Notes: generated from the sequence alone by a model not told the origin. Shown: positions 10,993 through 24,342, counted from the stretch's first letter. The stretch: 64,000 nucleotides of DNA from Fragilaria crotonensis (GCA_022925895.1 JAKSYS010000186.1:1-64000); one strand, 5' to 3'. Made by a program: numbers and translations.

Positions 10993-12297
10993 AAAGTACG
11001 GAAATTCCACCGAAGTGGTATATAGGGGAGTGTAACGGGGTCCCCGTATAATTTTACTGTACTCTAATTTTGGGGTGGGTATAATTTTAGGTAATTTTGT
11101 TGCACAAGTGGCGCTGAGAGTGGATTTTTCCTTCGTAGAGCCTCCTATTAAAAATCCACTATTCCACTTGTACTGGATCTCAACATCCTACGCGCATTTT
11201 GTTCACAGTACTCCGATCATAAAGGATTATATTGGTACCACTGTCATCATCTGCATCATCACTCATTGTCATAAGGACTGATCTTGTTGAATACAACAAC
11301 TACCCGGTTGGGATGTTTTGGGATGCTGTTTAGTTTGATGGTGGCTGAGGTCATGATGAATTGCTGCCTTGGTTAGATGGAATCCGAGTTAAGATGTTGG
11401 TGGGCATCTATGTTGGTGCATGGGTTGCTTGAGGCAACTGCAGGCCTGTCAACAACATGTTTTGCGCTGTATACGGAGGCTTCATTGGAGAAGTCATGGA
11501 TGTACGAGTACTGGTTTGTAAGAATGAAGTGGTTTTCATGCTGGTTGGTCCATTGGTTGCATTAGAAGCATTGAGCAAGATGTTGGCTGGCGGCATCAAA
11601 GTTGGTGCAACCAATCCGCCGCCCACAAACCAGCAGCTCATGTATGCAGTCTCAACAACATACCCAACAACAAGAAGCAAGTATTGCTGGAGATGCCAGG
11701 TAAATGGTGGACTTCTCTGTCAGAGCAACCGTGGGATTGCTGGCTGTTGTGATGGCAAATGCATCAGTAATTTGGAATTGGTTGTACTGCTGTTCTCGGA
11801 AATTGTGTTGTTATGTTATCATTGCTGGGCATACTGTCAGGACTGCATAGGACTGGTTTACAGGCATGCTGGTTGGTGATGTTGTTGGAATGCCATCAAG
11901 GAGATGGGGCATCATCACAAGCTGCAAACGAATTGCCATGGCTACCCTGCCTAAGGACTGCAATTGAGTGAAATGGCCACATCTAGAGATGTTTAGTTGC
12001 TACTTGTTGGGTTGTGGTGAGCAATCATCAAAGGTAAAGGTAAACTGCAATGTGAGCTAATTGATAACAACATCTATCCGGATAGTCAGCGTTCAGAGTC
12101 CGCCATAGATTTCGTTTTATTCTTCACGTTAAAAATACTGTACTGGAGTATGTACTTAGAAGTCCGTAGCCGTAGCACAGTAGGCTATATACCGTACGAC
12201 CTGTAATCGAGCAACACTTGAATGCACGACATCACGACCTCACGACCCCTTATCACGTGGTGGTACTGAGAGTGGAATTAAAAAGGACTACTATCAC
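10993..12297. repeat. Tandem duplication, copy 2
   Basis: Second copy of the unit at 9677, head to tail with it and ending at ...GGACTACTATCAC before sequence unlike the unit start. It is about 11 bp shorter than copy 1 through scattered small indels. The near identity suggests a recent duplication or a repeat kept alike by gene conversion. Confidence 0.9.
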
Positions 12298-12900
12298 AGT
12301 AGTCTAATCGAAGCCTGAGTTTTGACAGAAATAATCCATATACATTGTGCAGCTGCAACTCGTCACATTGTCCCTTGTCACCATGTCATCCTGTGCTTCT
12401 GAACATGTGAAGTCCAATGATGCTCGGTTAGGGCATCAAACTTCAAATAGCATCGCGACACCTCAAAACTTTGAAAGTTAACTGGATTCAGTGCCGTTTT
12501 TGCATGGTGGTTCTCGGTCGCGAGGAAGAGATCTGGAACTAAACGAAAGGCACGTACTGCTGTGAAGGGATGGTCAGCACCATTTTGCCACTGTGACAAT
12601 ATTGAGATTCACATGCGACAACAGCATGCTGTCCATTTGAATGCTTCAAGTGCCTTGACAAAAGGATAAGGATGCTCGTGAAGCATTTTTCCGAGATCAC
12701 GAGAATTATGACTCCAGTGATCGTCACAGCTGTCCTCCTTCCAACAAGGATATTAAAATCAAGTCTTACTTTCCGTTGTTGTCCCAAACATCAAGCCAAT
12801 CATTATTTTGATTTGTTGATATTATTGTTGGTGACATTTGTTTCTATAATCCCGCAGATGGCTGAAGCTTATGATTTGGAAGTGAGTAATTGCATAATGC
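12298..12900. other. Leading part of transposon graveyard, unrecognised
   Basis: AT-rich DNA with short, broken open frames on both strands. It may be the 5' part of the decayed hAT-like element that becomes recognisable from about 12960, but no motif shows this. Confidence 0.35.
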
Positions 12901-12959
12901 CTCAGCACATAGGTAAACATCAGAAAACAGCAGCTAGTAAAGCAAAACCATGATTTCTC

Positions 12960-13980
12960 AGATTGTTTAAACAAGTTGATGATAACAATCTGGAGGAAGA
13001 CAAAAAGTATTTAAATTCATCCAGCATCAAAGGCAAAATGCTCTTTGACTTGTTGGCAGTTAAGTACACATCATGTGGCACTTCCTTCAGCATGACATCA
13101 GAGGTCCTTTGTTGTACATATGATGTTCTGGGTGACCAGCATTTGTGTAATTGTTGTCAGCAAGATGTGAGCAACGTCATCAAAGTTGTTGGTGCTCTGA
13201 ATTTACAGCGTATTTCAGACATCTTATCCCGCTCTTGCTGGGGTTTCTCACTTGCACTTGACTCAGCAAGACACCAGAGTAGCTATATTGTACATCAACA
13301 TATCCTTCTGTCTCTTTGTTAATGAACAAGGAATCATAGTCTGTCTGCATGGTTGTTCCCTTCCAATGTTTGATTGACACACCAGTGGTGAAGTTATGTT
13401 TGAAATGGTCACAAAGTTCTTAATGTGCTCGACCATGCTGAGTGGAAGATTTGTCTGATTGGTGTGGTTGCTGATGGAGCCCTGCTGAGTGGAAGATTTT
13501 TCTGATTGGTGTGGTTGCTGATGGAGCTCATTATGTGCAGCATGGCCAGTGTGGTTACTACCTGTCTTGCCTCTGCCATGCATGAAAATTGCCCTTTGAC
13601 TCGCGTCTGCTGCCGTGCCGACCTGGTGATGGAGTACATTGTAAGCAATGTCATCACGGAGCGGTTCTTTCATCTCACATCTCACATGTCAATCAAAAAG
13701 TTCCACTGCCTACAGTTGCATAGACACATAGAATAAAGCATCCTGTATTGGCACCACCACGCCTCCAGAGGGTTTCATTCATGGCTATGCAGCACTATAC
13801 TACACATTGTACTTCAGTTGCCTTTTGCTTCATCCAAGAATGGATAACCAACGCATTTAGAGCAGCAGCAGGCGGCATTGAATGACCTTGTTGGATTTTT
13901 GAAGGAGGATGTCGGAGTGGCGGGTACACTTGATACTGCAGCCATTGGAGATCTGGATTTGTCGACACATGCCAAGGATG
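12960..13980 (+). mobile_element. Decayed hAT-like transposase
   Basis: Fragments in several plus-strand frames keep the order and spacing of a hAT-type DDE transposase. At about 13060-13320 the frame reads YTSCGTSFSM, then VSNVIKVVGALNLQRISD and FSLALDSARHQSSY, the segment that carries the first catalytic Asp. Around 13430-13530 comes KICLIGVVADGA, the second-Asp region. At 13550-13690 comes LASAMHENCPLTRV followed by a damaged copy of the HQLDLVME block (ADLVMEYIVSNVITERFF). At 13875-13970 comes AALNDLVGFLKEDVGVAGTL. Frames change several times and stops interrupt it, so it is dead. A 49-bp internal tandem duplication sits at 13437-13534. Terminal inverted repeats were not found. Confidence 0.65.
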
Positions 13981-16900
13981 GGAAGTATGCGTGTTGAAGT
14001 ATATAATTGATCAGATTTCAGGCGGATCAAGTCTCAAGGAAGGACGCTGGAGTGTGATTCGCTGCTGGAACTTGATTCCAGAATTTGATTGATGATTGTT
14101 TGGTTGTGGCAGCCAAGTTCCCTGGTATGAGCACAGCCAGTTGAGTCTGATTTTTCGGTTCTTCATTGGGAGATGGATTTCGAAAACAACTCTCTGACAT
14201 CGGATTGGAAGGTGGTGTTTCACTGCAAGGAAAGCAATATTGTTTTATTCAACAAGTTGTCCAAGAGGATCCAAGTGATGATGAGCAAGTTTCCAGCCAA
14301 TGCTGCGGTCCAATCCGACATGCAACCCCACAATTATCTGCAGCCCCTTCTCACCAGAAAAGACTTGAGGGCACTTGAAGGTTGAAGTCCCTGCAGATAC
14401 TTATCCCCTCATTTCATGACATGCATCACTCAAGTCTGAGGGTTGATTCCATCTGTTGCTACAGTGATAGTTGAAGAAGCCAGTTGTTTACTTTTTTCAC
14501 ATTGGTGGAGTTGTTTTTACTATGGGGTCTTGCCTTTAGTGTTAATGTTTTCAAAGGCAAACAGCTCCGTCTCCTGTACTAGTTGGTTCACGCAATCCGT
14601 TGCGCTCTTCCCTGGCTGCGGACGAGAGAGTGACATCATGCGGAATGAAGCTCTCCATGTGTGAAAAACCATTCTTGCATGGCAGTGGTAGACACGAACT
14701 GTCCTGAAGCTGATCCACGCTTGGTGTGGAGGATTGGCTTCTGAGGACAGATAAAAACGTAGGAAAACTGCATAAATGGACTTCCAACAAGTGGCAGGCA
14801 TCAGTTTGCACATTGAGTGCCTCGCCTTATGAAAGGATTCAACTATGGTATTGCTGGGTGGGCTGTGAAGCACATGTAGTTCAGGGTCTGGATGATGGCT
14901 TCAGCAGCACCCTCCTCTGATTTAAACCTACAAACAATATGTTGGAGCAACCTAGCATGAGTGTGGACTGCGGACAATCGGCATTGGATGATGAAATGGA
15001 GAAGCCCCTTTGCAACATTCCACCAGGTATGGAATGTCGCAGATACTAGCCTCGCGGTCCCAGCATGGTGGGGTTAGCCGTTATGTTAGGCCCTAGGTGG
15101 TTGGTGCCCGTCCAATGAATGTTGATTGTGTATATAAGTGTACACTAGCTCACTCACGGTGGCAAACAGTCAACCAGGTACCATGCGAAGATATCTGATG
15201 CAAATGTTGTCAACAGCATGGCCTAGAGGGTGATGAGATGCATGCAGTGCAGAGTGAAAAGGCCGGCAGTGTGCACTATGGGAAGGTACTAGCTGTTGTG
15301 AGTATTTTGAAGTGGTGAGCAATGAGGGGTGGTGTGTGTTTAACATGATAGTACTGGCCTGAGATAGAAGTATGCCGTCCATGCACTTGCAAACACATAG
15401 CCATTAACACTTAGTCAACCTTTTCGTACTGTTGTATGATGCAGTGCGGAATGTAATGCATACTTCAACTGCAAAAATAGCTAGTACTTGCTGCTTAAGG
15501 CAGCCAACCATGTGGTTGTTTGCCTGCTAGATTTGATTTTGCTATGTCAGCAGTCAGCAGTGCCTGGTTGTGGCCCTGTCATTGACAGGAGATGGTTGCG
15601 ATAAGCAGTTCGTCTGTGGTGAGGGTTCATTCCCTGTGTGCACTGACCTTACCAGTTTATCTGGATATGGTTACCACTGATGGTGCAAAAGCACAAGCAA
15701 GATGTGTGTTTCAGCTTTGAGAGACCGTTGCTTTGCCATGAAAAGTTGTAGGTAGTAGGTTCGTTGGTTGGTGGGGCGGGTTGCTTGTCAGCATGTGCAA
15801 TGGAGTGCATAATGCTAGTGTCGTGCAGCATGTGTGGGAGTCCTTTTGCACAAGGATGTGATCATGTTGGCTGTTGTTTTAGCCATGAGGGAGCCCCATC
15901 AGGACCGGCGCCCAACTGCTTTTTGTCGGAGAGAGAGGAGACGATGCATCTGTGAGGGGATTAAGGACTTGACGGGGAGCAGAAGGCTAGGACTCCAACA
16001 ATCAGCCTGAAGGAGTGCACAGCAGGGTAAAGCGCTCAGGCGGGGACTGGGGTGTAGGAGTGCCGCTGAGCTTGCCGCTCGGAGCAGGTTGATCCACCAA
16101 GGGTGCGGTGACGAGTGGTGGCATTGCATGCGTTGTGGGTTCTGGGGCAGGAAGGTAGCTAGTTGTCATAGCAACAAGGGACATTGCAGCAGGTGCAGTG
16201 CAATTTTCTTTGGCAGCCAGAAGGCAACAGCATTGGGTGGGGTAGTCGGTAAGCTGAGCATCGGCACTAACAGGTAAATGAAGCGGTGGTTTTGAGCAGG
16301 TGTTGGTTGCTTGGGATGTCGGGTCACGGGGGAAAGTGACTATGGGCACCGGTGCTGCTGGCGGCGGAGGCACCACCCTTGTAATGGGTGAGGGATACGC
16401 ATCAGGCCCACTCTCAGAGTCAGTACCAGGTCAGGCGCCATCATCTGGGCTGCAGGAAATGATTGCTGGAAGCAGGATGGGCACAGAGACTTGATTTACT
16501 CAGTAGTAGCTTACGTGGAATTTCACTGTTGAGACCCGCAAAGATTGCAGCAAGGCAGTGGAATGCCTACTAGTAGCACTGAAATTGTTGATATGAGGCA
16601 ACGCAAGGGCAGGATGAAGGAGTATATGAAAGGGGATCTGCTGTGCTGCTGAGGTGGTAGTGTGGGTGGCCAAGCAAAGGCATACTAGCCATTTGGGCGT
16701 GATTTCTTTGACTTTAGATGATGAATGCATCAGACCACTGTGCACTTGGAGGTGGACTCCTGTGCATAGATGCGATATCATTGTTAATGTAAGACATCAT
16801 CCTTTGACAGTGGTGTGAAGGGCTCAGAGCCCATGGTAGAAGGCCAGTTTCTCCTCATTCTTGATTTAAATTCAAGTGCAATCGGGAGCTGGTGAATGTG

Positions 16901-19900
16901 GCTGTTCCAGCATTTAAGTCAAACGCACCATGGAGATGGGAGGAGAAGAAGAGATTAATAATGGGCCTGCTAGTAGAGCGCGTTGAAATGAGGGTGGGCT
17001 GATGAGGAGGACTTGCTGTAGCACGCAGTATCATAAAGGGAGGAGGGTTGCGCAAAAGGATGTGTGAAACTGCCAATGTCTTTCCTCTTGTCTGAAGGCT
17101 ACATCAGTTGACAGTGGCTGCCATCGCCCACAAGCAATTCAGAAAGTGAACACACGCAGTTCCGCCACCAGCCAAGCACTTTGGATTTGACAAAAGTGCT
17201 TGACAACAATGCTGTTATGAGAAAGTGGGCTTCACTTCTCTGAAACCTGCAATACTATACTTGATGTCACCTAAAGAAAGTTATCATAAAACTGATTCTT
17301 GCCTTCGTATCTCCGTGTCTCATGCACATCACCACCAATCCAATTGATCCTTCTGGACTGAGAGGATGGAATGGCATCCAATTTCATTCATGGCATGGAG
17401 CGACATCAGCTGCTTCATAATCAATTGAGGACACGTCTCCTCTCCCCGGCATGATGCAATTTCCTTCCAGATCTCCAAGCTCTTCTTCCTATTGATCTAC
17501 GGAGGCAGGACCATGCCCTAATTCTCATGTAAAAAATCAAATAGTCTTACTGACATCAGAACTCATTGCTGGTAAGCACAATAGCTGGTATAATTGACTT
17601 AATGTTTGAATGTGATGAAGTTTCTTATGCAATCTAATAGCATGCCACCAGGGCATGTCTTTTGACGTTAGCTTCTTACTAACAATTACTACGGTACCTT
17701 CTATCAAAACGGGCATTCGCTTAAATATGCTGACCTTTCAAAATGGATCCTCTGCTCATTTAATCAAGACGAATTCTTCAATATTGCAAGATGAAAGGAG
17801 TCCATTTTTCATGTCCCATCATGTGATAGGATGCATCATTTTAGTGACGCAATCAGCAGTCTGTCAGAAATCAGCACTTTTGAACTGGGATAATTAGCAC
17901 GGTCAAGCAAGGATAACTGTGCAGGATTCACACAGAACCGAAACAACCCAATGGTTGCACAGTCTAAGAAATAGTGCTGAAATGTTTTGCGCTTATGAGA
18001 AGTTTCAGTACTGAGAAGTTTTGATGTCGAAAGTTTACAAAATCACTTTGAGTGATGCTAGGGAAACCAAAGTTGTCAAGGCCTACCAATACCTCATTCT
18101 CCTGAAGTCTGAACGCAGGTTACAAGGCTTCAACTTGGTTTCCTTATGAATGTCCATGCAACTTGTCATTGGGCCTGCAGTTTCAAGCCTACTATCAAGA
18201 CCTTGTTCTTCCTCGCAGCAATTCGATTTTGGCTCTCATCAATACAAAACTTCACAGAAAATAGTTGTCCTGTACATCCTCATTGCTTCAATTCAAGCAG
18301 TGACGTTGTACTCAACAATGGATAAATGGTTGTGAACTTGGATGTGGTCCATAAATAATCTGTGCATTGTCATCTGATCTCACAATCCTATGAAACTGAA
18401 AGTTGATGGCTACTGCCCGCATTCCAAATATCCAAATCCCCAAATTGTGGTGATCACAAAAAGTGTCTTTGAAAACTTTGTACAAATGATGCTGGAACTC
18501 CTGTTCTTCCATTGCCTGACATTGTGCATTTGTTGCTGCTCCCAGCCTCTTGAGATATTTCACAAAATCATTGTCTTTGACACGCTTTGCTCGTAGGGTT
18601 CCCATCGTCATTTGAAACTGTTCTACAGCCATCAATTCTACATTGCATGAAGAGTGAAACAAACGTAAAACTGATGTCCCACTTTACTAAAGTGCACTGA
18701 GATACTGAGAACTTGTTCATGGAGTAACAGTACTAGTAGATAGCAAAGTCGCAAAAAGTGGCTGGAAATGTGGGATCGTAATATCACGACCGTCTTAATT
18801 CATATATGATACAATTTGAGCGATACCTAGGTAGATTGTGTTTTGGGTAATGAGCAGCAGGTTACAAAAATCAATAATGGATCTGAACAAGTGAATCCTG
18901 TTTCGCAATTTCCAAAAATCTTCAATCATGGGGATTTGGTGGAAATTAGTTGCAGCAAGTTGATCTCAGGTCAAAAATTTGAGACATGTGTTCAACTTCA
19001 TGTCTCTCCAAGTTCTTCATTGCACCATTCAAATCTGTCAACTAAGGCAATCAATGTAATTGGCCCCTCCGCTTTCATGAAATGCTGATCTAAGAAGATT
19101 TTCTTTGGGCGACCACGCAGAACCGATGTCATCCCTCCTGCAATAATGACGATTGCAGTCAATGGCGGTGATAAGCAAGGCCGCTGAACCACACACTACT
19201 GATCACCCGTTGACCGATGTTTACACGGCTGATGCAATGGAACAAATGAAAGTGATCAGCATTCTCAGTCAACAAAGAGTTAGGCTTGTCTGTCTTAGGT
19301 GGATGAGTATGGATCTTGTGTTGACTCTCAGGAACAGTATCATCACAAGAAATGCATATCCTGTGTTAGAGATCAGAGGCAATAACTGGATTGATTGTGC
19401 TATCCTGTCAACTGATTCCTGCAAGCCTTTTGATGCCAGTAGCCCTGGCTTGAGATTGTTGACTTGGGACACTTGTTGTGCTCAACAGTTATGAAGGTCA
19501 TGTGATCCTAACAATAACCTTGGTGTACCAAGCTCTTGGCATCTTCAAAGGTTAGCAGCTCAAGTCCTGCATTTTGGAGCCTATGGTCTTGATCAAGATA
19601 TTGGAGCTCTTGACGCCATACAAGTCGGGATGTGACGATGGCATTGAGGAGGCGTTTCAGTGACGAATGCTCCATCTCTCCACTCTTTGGCACCCCTCTA
19701 CCGCCGTTCTTGCGGTCGCCATGACCAAGGAGGGTATGCCGTGACCAATTCTCTTGAGAGGAATTGTTCATATCAAGTTGTAGCATCTTCTCAAGGAGCC
19801 GAATACACCCCTTAATTTATTTTCTTGTATTCTTCATTGGTCAGCTCAAGCCAACGGTAGTGGACATGTACTCCAGGTGGATTGCCAACCATCCTGAGAG

Positions 19901-20199
19901 AAGGTTCTCGTACAAAAGTTGTACTGCAGGTAAAAGATGAAGGGATGATTAATGCAAAAGGAGAAGCAGCTCTCTCTTCCTTATTCAAAGAGGATAGTAA
20001 CAATGGTGCATTTTGACCTCTCAAGTCTTTGCATCTCTCCTCTTGTGCCCCTCTTCTGAATCGCAACAAAAAGTTTTGTTTCATCAGCATGCACACAAGG
20101 TTCCTTTTGTTGAACCCTCAAAGTCTGGTGAGATTAGAGGTATCAACACAGGGCCATTGCTACAGGAGAACATACAAAAAGCTTGTCAAGAAAAAGGGT
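13981..20199. other. Gene-free degenerate DNA between two transposase remnants
   Basis: About 6.2 kb with only short open frames, none with a domain I recognise. The first part (to about 14900) probably continues the hAT-like remnant; the last part (from about 19100) may be the N-terminal region of the KDZ/Plavaka-like remnant. A minus-strand frame at 18312-18662 (116 codons) contains no stop but no motif either. The stretch 15650-16500 is somewhat more GC-rich. I see no RNA gene. Confidence 0.4.
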
Positions 20200-21330
20200 G
20201 TTGACATTTATTGCTATGCCAACAGTTGTGGTTGCAATGGACAAGACAGAAGTAGACACATATGGTGGGATGCAGATGGAACCAATGACAATATCTCATG
20301 GCCTTCTCAAGCATGGTGTTTGATCACAGCATAGTGCAATGTGAATCCTTGTTGGCTATATATGCCAATTTTCAGCCCACAAGAACCAAACAAGCAAAAA
20401 AGGTATGAACTCTGGGTTTGCTACCACCATGGTTGCTGATGTTCGTGATGGAACTGTTATTGGTAATGTTACATTGAAGTCTATTCCCAATGTGAGCTGG
20501 TCCACGTATCTCAACATGATGCATATGCAGATCAAGTGCATCCTTGAAGAATCAGGTTTCCTAGACCTGCAAAATGCAATGGATTCAAGTGGTGGCCTCT
20601 GTGGGCATTATGTATATTGCTTCAGCTCCATTAAGCAACTTTGTTGAGAGTGCAAATTTCCCACCCATGAATCTGGATACGCAAAGGCAAATCATCACCA
20701 CAGGAATCCAGCTGCTATCAACAAGCTGGTCAGAATGGGTAACTTGGAAGGGGAAAACCCATTACAGAACTATCTGGTCAACGGCTTTGACAAGGCTCAT
20801 TTTGGTCTCGTCGTCCATAACAAGAGGGAAATGTTAGGGGCATGTTCTGGTGAGATGTTGCATCTAATATCCTTGGGCTGGTTCCACTACTGTCTTGAAG
20901 CATTTGCCGGTCAAGCAGGTGGTCCCAATCCTTTGTTGCTGAAGAATAATGATGGACCAGTGTGTGCTTCTCTAGGTGGGCAATTGTCAAGAGACAGCAA
21001 GCTCAACCTCCCAAAAATGAACTTCCCAAAGGGGTTTTCTTCCAGCACCAAAATATTGGGGCACAAGATAACAGGATGCCTGTTGGTGAAGTTGTTTGCA
21101 ATGCACACAACCAGATTCAGTCAAATAATCACACCGCCCCCACCACCCCAAAACAATACAAAGAAGGCAAAGAACAAGTCAAAAGCCAAGGACCCAAAGA
21201 AGTCATAAGGCAAGGACCTAGAACTAGAAAGGCTGAGCAATGGGGCACATTATGTGGATTGGATATTCATTGTATCATCTCTCCTCCAGTGGGGCCAATA
21301 GATGAAGCATTCCACCATTCCGAAAGTGCA
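20200..21330 (+). mobile_element. Decayed KDZ/Plavaka-like DDE transposase
   Basis: Plus-strand fragments keep a recognisable order. At about 20225 comes VVVAMDKTEVDTYGGMQMEP followed by MTISHGLLKH, the first-Asp block of Plavaka-type transposases (MDKT). At 20480-20570 comes VSWSTYLNMMHMQIKCILEE and SGFLDLQ. At 20590-20645 comes LCGHYVYCFSSIKQLC. At 20760-21120 comes GCSGEMLHLISLGWFHYCLE-like sequence, then GQLSRDSKLNLPKMNFPKGF and GHKITGCLLVKLFAMHTTRF. Frames change and there are stops and an internal gap between the second and third blocks, so it cannot encode a working enzyme. I know this block order from transposases that are repeated in diatom genomes; the family name is inference. Confidence 0.65.
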
Positions 21331-21784
21331 AGTCACAAAATCACATTGTTCTGTGGTAGTCATCTATCAACTTAGTACTGTTGCCACCACAGCAAAACAC
21401 TCGTCTCCGATTCCCGTAAATGGTCACCATCCTGAGGTTGCAAGGTAATGTTGCGACAACCTTATGCATGGCAAGTGGAGTTCGGTATACTTCTAGCACT
21501 TTTTTGAAGGTGACATACGCCCATAGTTGGTTGACCTAGACACAACCCCACTCAACTCTTTTGGGAACATCCAATATGTTCTTGGTACCATTCCATCGAG
21601 CTTCGCGAGAACCATCAGGAGGTGTCCAAAAGGCCCTGAAAATCTTAGAATGAATACACGCATTCCACTGGGTCAGCATCTTGATCATCGCCACCGATGA
21701 TTCCCACCAGCAGCATCATGCCACAAAGTCTTGGCGTCAATGCTGATTCATCGTTCAACATGCTGGCGCTGAATGAGCCATGCA
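21331..21784. other. Spacer between transposase remnant and MITE
   Basis: No gene is visible. The first part reads like a further broken piece of the preceding transposase region, without a clear motif. Confidence 0.35.
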
Positions 21785-22093
21785 CAGGGGTGCAATCTTA
21801 GGTGCGCGCCTACCAGCATTATGACTTAAACAAAGTGCCTAAAGTGATTGCAAATGAAGATGTATATACTGTTTATATACAGTAGACATTACTACGATAG
21901 CAGATAGCCAGTACCAGTTCTAGCACAACAAAAAAAATCATCCTACGGTAGAAGTGATTTAGTATCTCGTTTTGGTACTGCCACTGTGGCACTGTACCAT
22001 ACCCCTAAATCCTAACCCCAACGCATTCATTGTCCTATTTTAGGCACTGGTAGGCACTCTGGCCAGATTGCCTAGCTAAATGTAACACCCTTG
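21785..22093. mobile_element. Old MITE, diverged relative of the element at 59235
   Basis: It starts CAGGGGTGCAATCTTAGG and ends ...GTAACACCCTTG, so the ends are imperfect inverted repeats (CAGGGGTG / CAAGGGTG). Like the 59-kb copy it carries a TATACTGT...ATACAGTA palindrome, a GCCAGTACCAGT stretch, the phrase GGCACTG-GGCACTGTACC, a telomere-like CCCCTAAATCCTAACCCC segment and a GGCCAGATTGCCTA end. Flanking 8-bp sequences (GCCATGCA, ATCATAAG) do not match, so no target duplication survives. It has no coding capacity. Confidence 0.7.
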
Positions 22094-24342
22094 ATCATAA
22101 GTTTTCCATCCACAGCACCAAACAAACGTTCAAGAATACCATCTGGAGCAGTCACAGATTGAAAGCTCGTTCGTGACAACTGTAGCTACGTTCTCCTATC
22201 GATGGTAGGCTGGCCGAGACGTATGGCACAACGCGCCGTCAATGACCCCCCTGAGCCCAATCGGCATTTTCGATGATGTCTGCATGTTGATGAGTCCGCG
22301 CGATTACGAAAGTTAACCAGATCATCAAGATACTGGACAACCAGTGCATACATTGCAAACAAAATGCTCTCATATCCGCAATTTTGATTTGTCCAAATCA
22401 AAAAATGGATTCCATTTCATGATACATTCGACATGGTTGGGACAAATGGTACATCATAAGAAGTAGGAGGAGGGTTTCATACCTGCATGAACAATAGCAA
22501 CGGTAATCAATTTTGATGTGGTGTTTTTCTCCCAAAAGATGGGAGCCAGTAGTCAAGGCCAGAGTTTGTCAGCAAGAATTAGAATGTGGCTGTTTCTTTT
22601 CTGAATTAGAAAAAGTCAACATGTCATCTTCACTCAATTCTTGTTTCTTGTAAAGACATTCTTAGTGCACCAGACAATGTCAGGATGCACAATGGTTTGG
22701 GTAGTAAGAAGGCAATTTGCTATGGCTCTCAGATCAACCAAAGAAATATATGAATCATCAACTTAGGATGTTGTTATCACTTTTGTCATCATCAAAATCA
22801 CTGCTCAGAACACCTCTAGAGATGGATGACATTGATGATGAACAGCTGATACTGCAAGGTCAAAATTGAACAAATTATCTAGTAATTCTTGATCAACGAC
22901 GAAATACTAATCTCCAACAGCAAGAACTCGTCGGTTACTCGACACGAATCTCACTTGTTGATACTCAGCAGGAGCAATCCTTGTTTTGGATTTCAGTTGA
23001 AAATTCCCTTGTTTCATGTCAACCTGCATCGCTGACGTCCAAACTTTAAACTTTGAAAGTCAAGAACCAACTGTCGGCTGCTTTGTTAACCATCGGATAG
23101 GTTGAAAGCGACGAGCAACAGTCAATTCTAAAATTCGGAGAGTGGGTCTATCTCGCTTATTCGGGATATGGGCTACACAAATTAGGTGGTTTAGTCAAGC
23201 AGCAGCAGATTGATAATCACAGTCATGAACAGTAAGAGGCACGATTGTTTTGGCGTAGCCTAGCATGAGAGATAAGACTAAATAGCCCGGTGTGAGGGTT
23301 TCATTCAACTCGAGAAGTCACCACCTGGTAATTGACTCTGGAGTAGCAAGAATTACTCTACTAAAAGGAGAAATGAGCATGAATGGATTATCTCCATACG
23401 GACGTAAAGTGTAGACTCGAATCTGGCTGACGTAGTTGCACCGGTGATCTACATGCAACTGCATTGCCGAACTCTCTCGACTCGGTATAATATCATTCCC
23501 TAACCTCGCCTACCATATACTACCGTTTGCCACAACATTTTCAAATGTGACGTTGATTCACATAATTGACTCCTGCCGCTTACATCACATTGGACGTTGG
23601 TGCAAACAAGTTACTTCTGTGTCTTTCTTCAATGCCTTTCACCGAACATCAAAGTTTTCTGCATCTAATCTAGTACTTCTGACTTCTGTAGAGTTGGGGG
23701 TTACGGAGGAAGGGTGTCCTCATGGACCAGAAACGGTGCCAACTCTGTCCTGAAGTTGTTTTCCTCTTGTTCTCTTCATCATGGTGGCATTCAATCAGAT
23801 GGGATAAGCACATGTGCAGAAATCGGCTCCGCCTCTATGGTGCACTGGAGTGAAATTACAGTACGTGTCGATTACATCGATCATGTCCTTCAAAAAAATC
23901 ATCATCGAGAATCCAAAACTCCAAAACATCCAACACCTCTCCCCATGATTCAAGATTCAAGTACGTGTACTTCGCGCACTGCACAGAGGCTACTGTGGGA
24001 GTACTAGCGGGTTCCCGTATGACTCATCCTTTCCCCAAGCTTGGAGCAACAGATTGCATTTCGTGTCCAATCAAAACAGGCCACTTAATCAAATGTTGCC
24101 TTGTGCGATATTTGTAGTTCACATGTTTCCTCTTCAGCATGGGAGGGAATTGCAGTGTCGACGTCAGCGGTTTGAACTAGCTCGAAAACAATTGTTGAGC
24201 CACAAACTCATGTGTTTCGCGAATACCAAATTACAATAAGACCAACGCAGTCACCAACGAAAACGTATGAATTCCAACATTTTTTTTGATCGGAGCTACA
24301 TCGGGGCTAGCCTAACTTCAGCCAATCTCCTGGGGAGTGCTA
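22094..24342. other. Gene-free region upstream of the 24.3-kb gene
   Basis: About 2.2 kb of AT-rich DNA with short open frames only. GTAC-containing patches lie near 23950 and 24000. No gene, RNA or repeat is supported; the last few hundred bases should hold the promoter of the gene starting at 24343. Confidence 0.4.
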
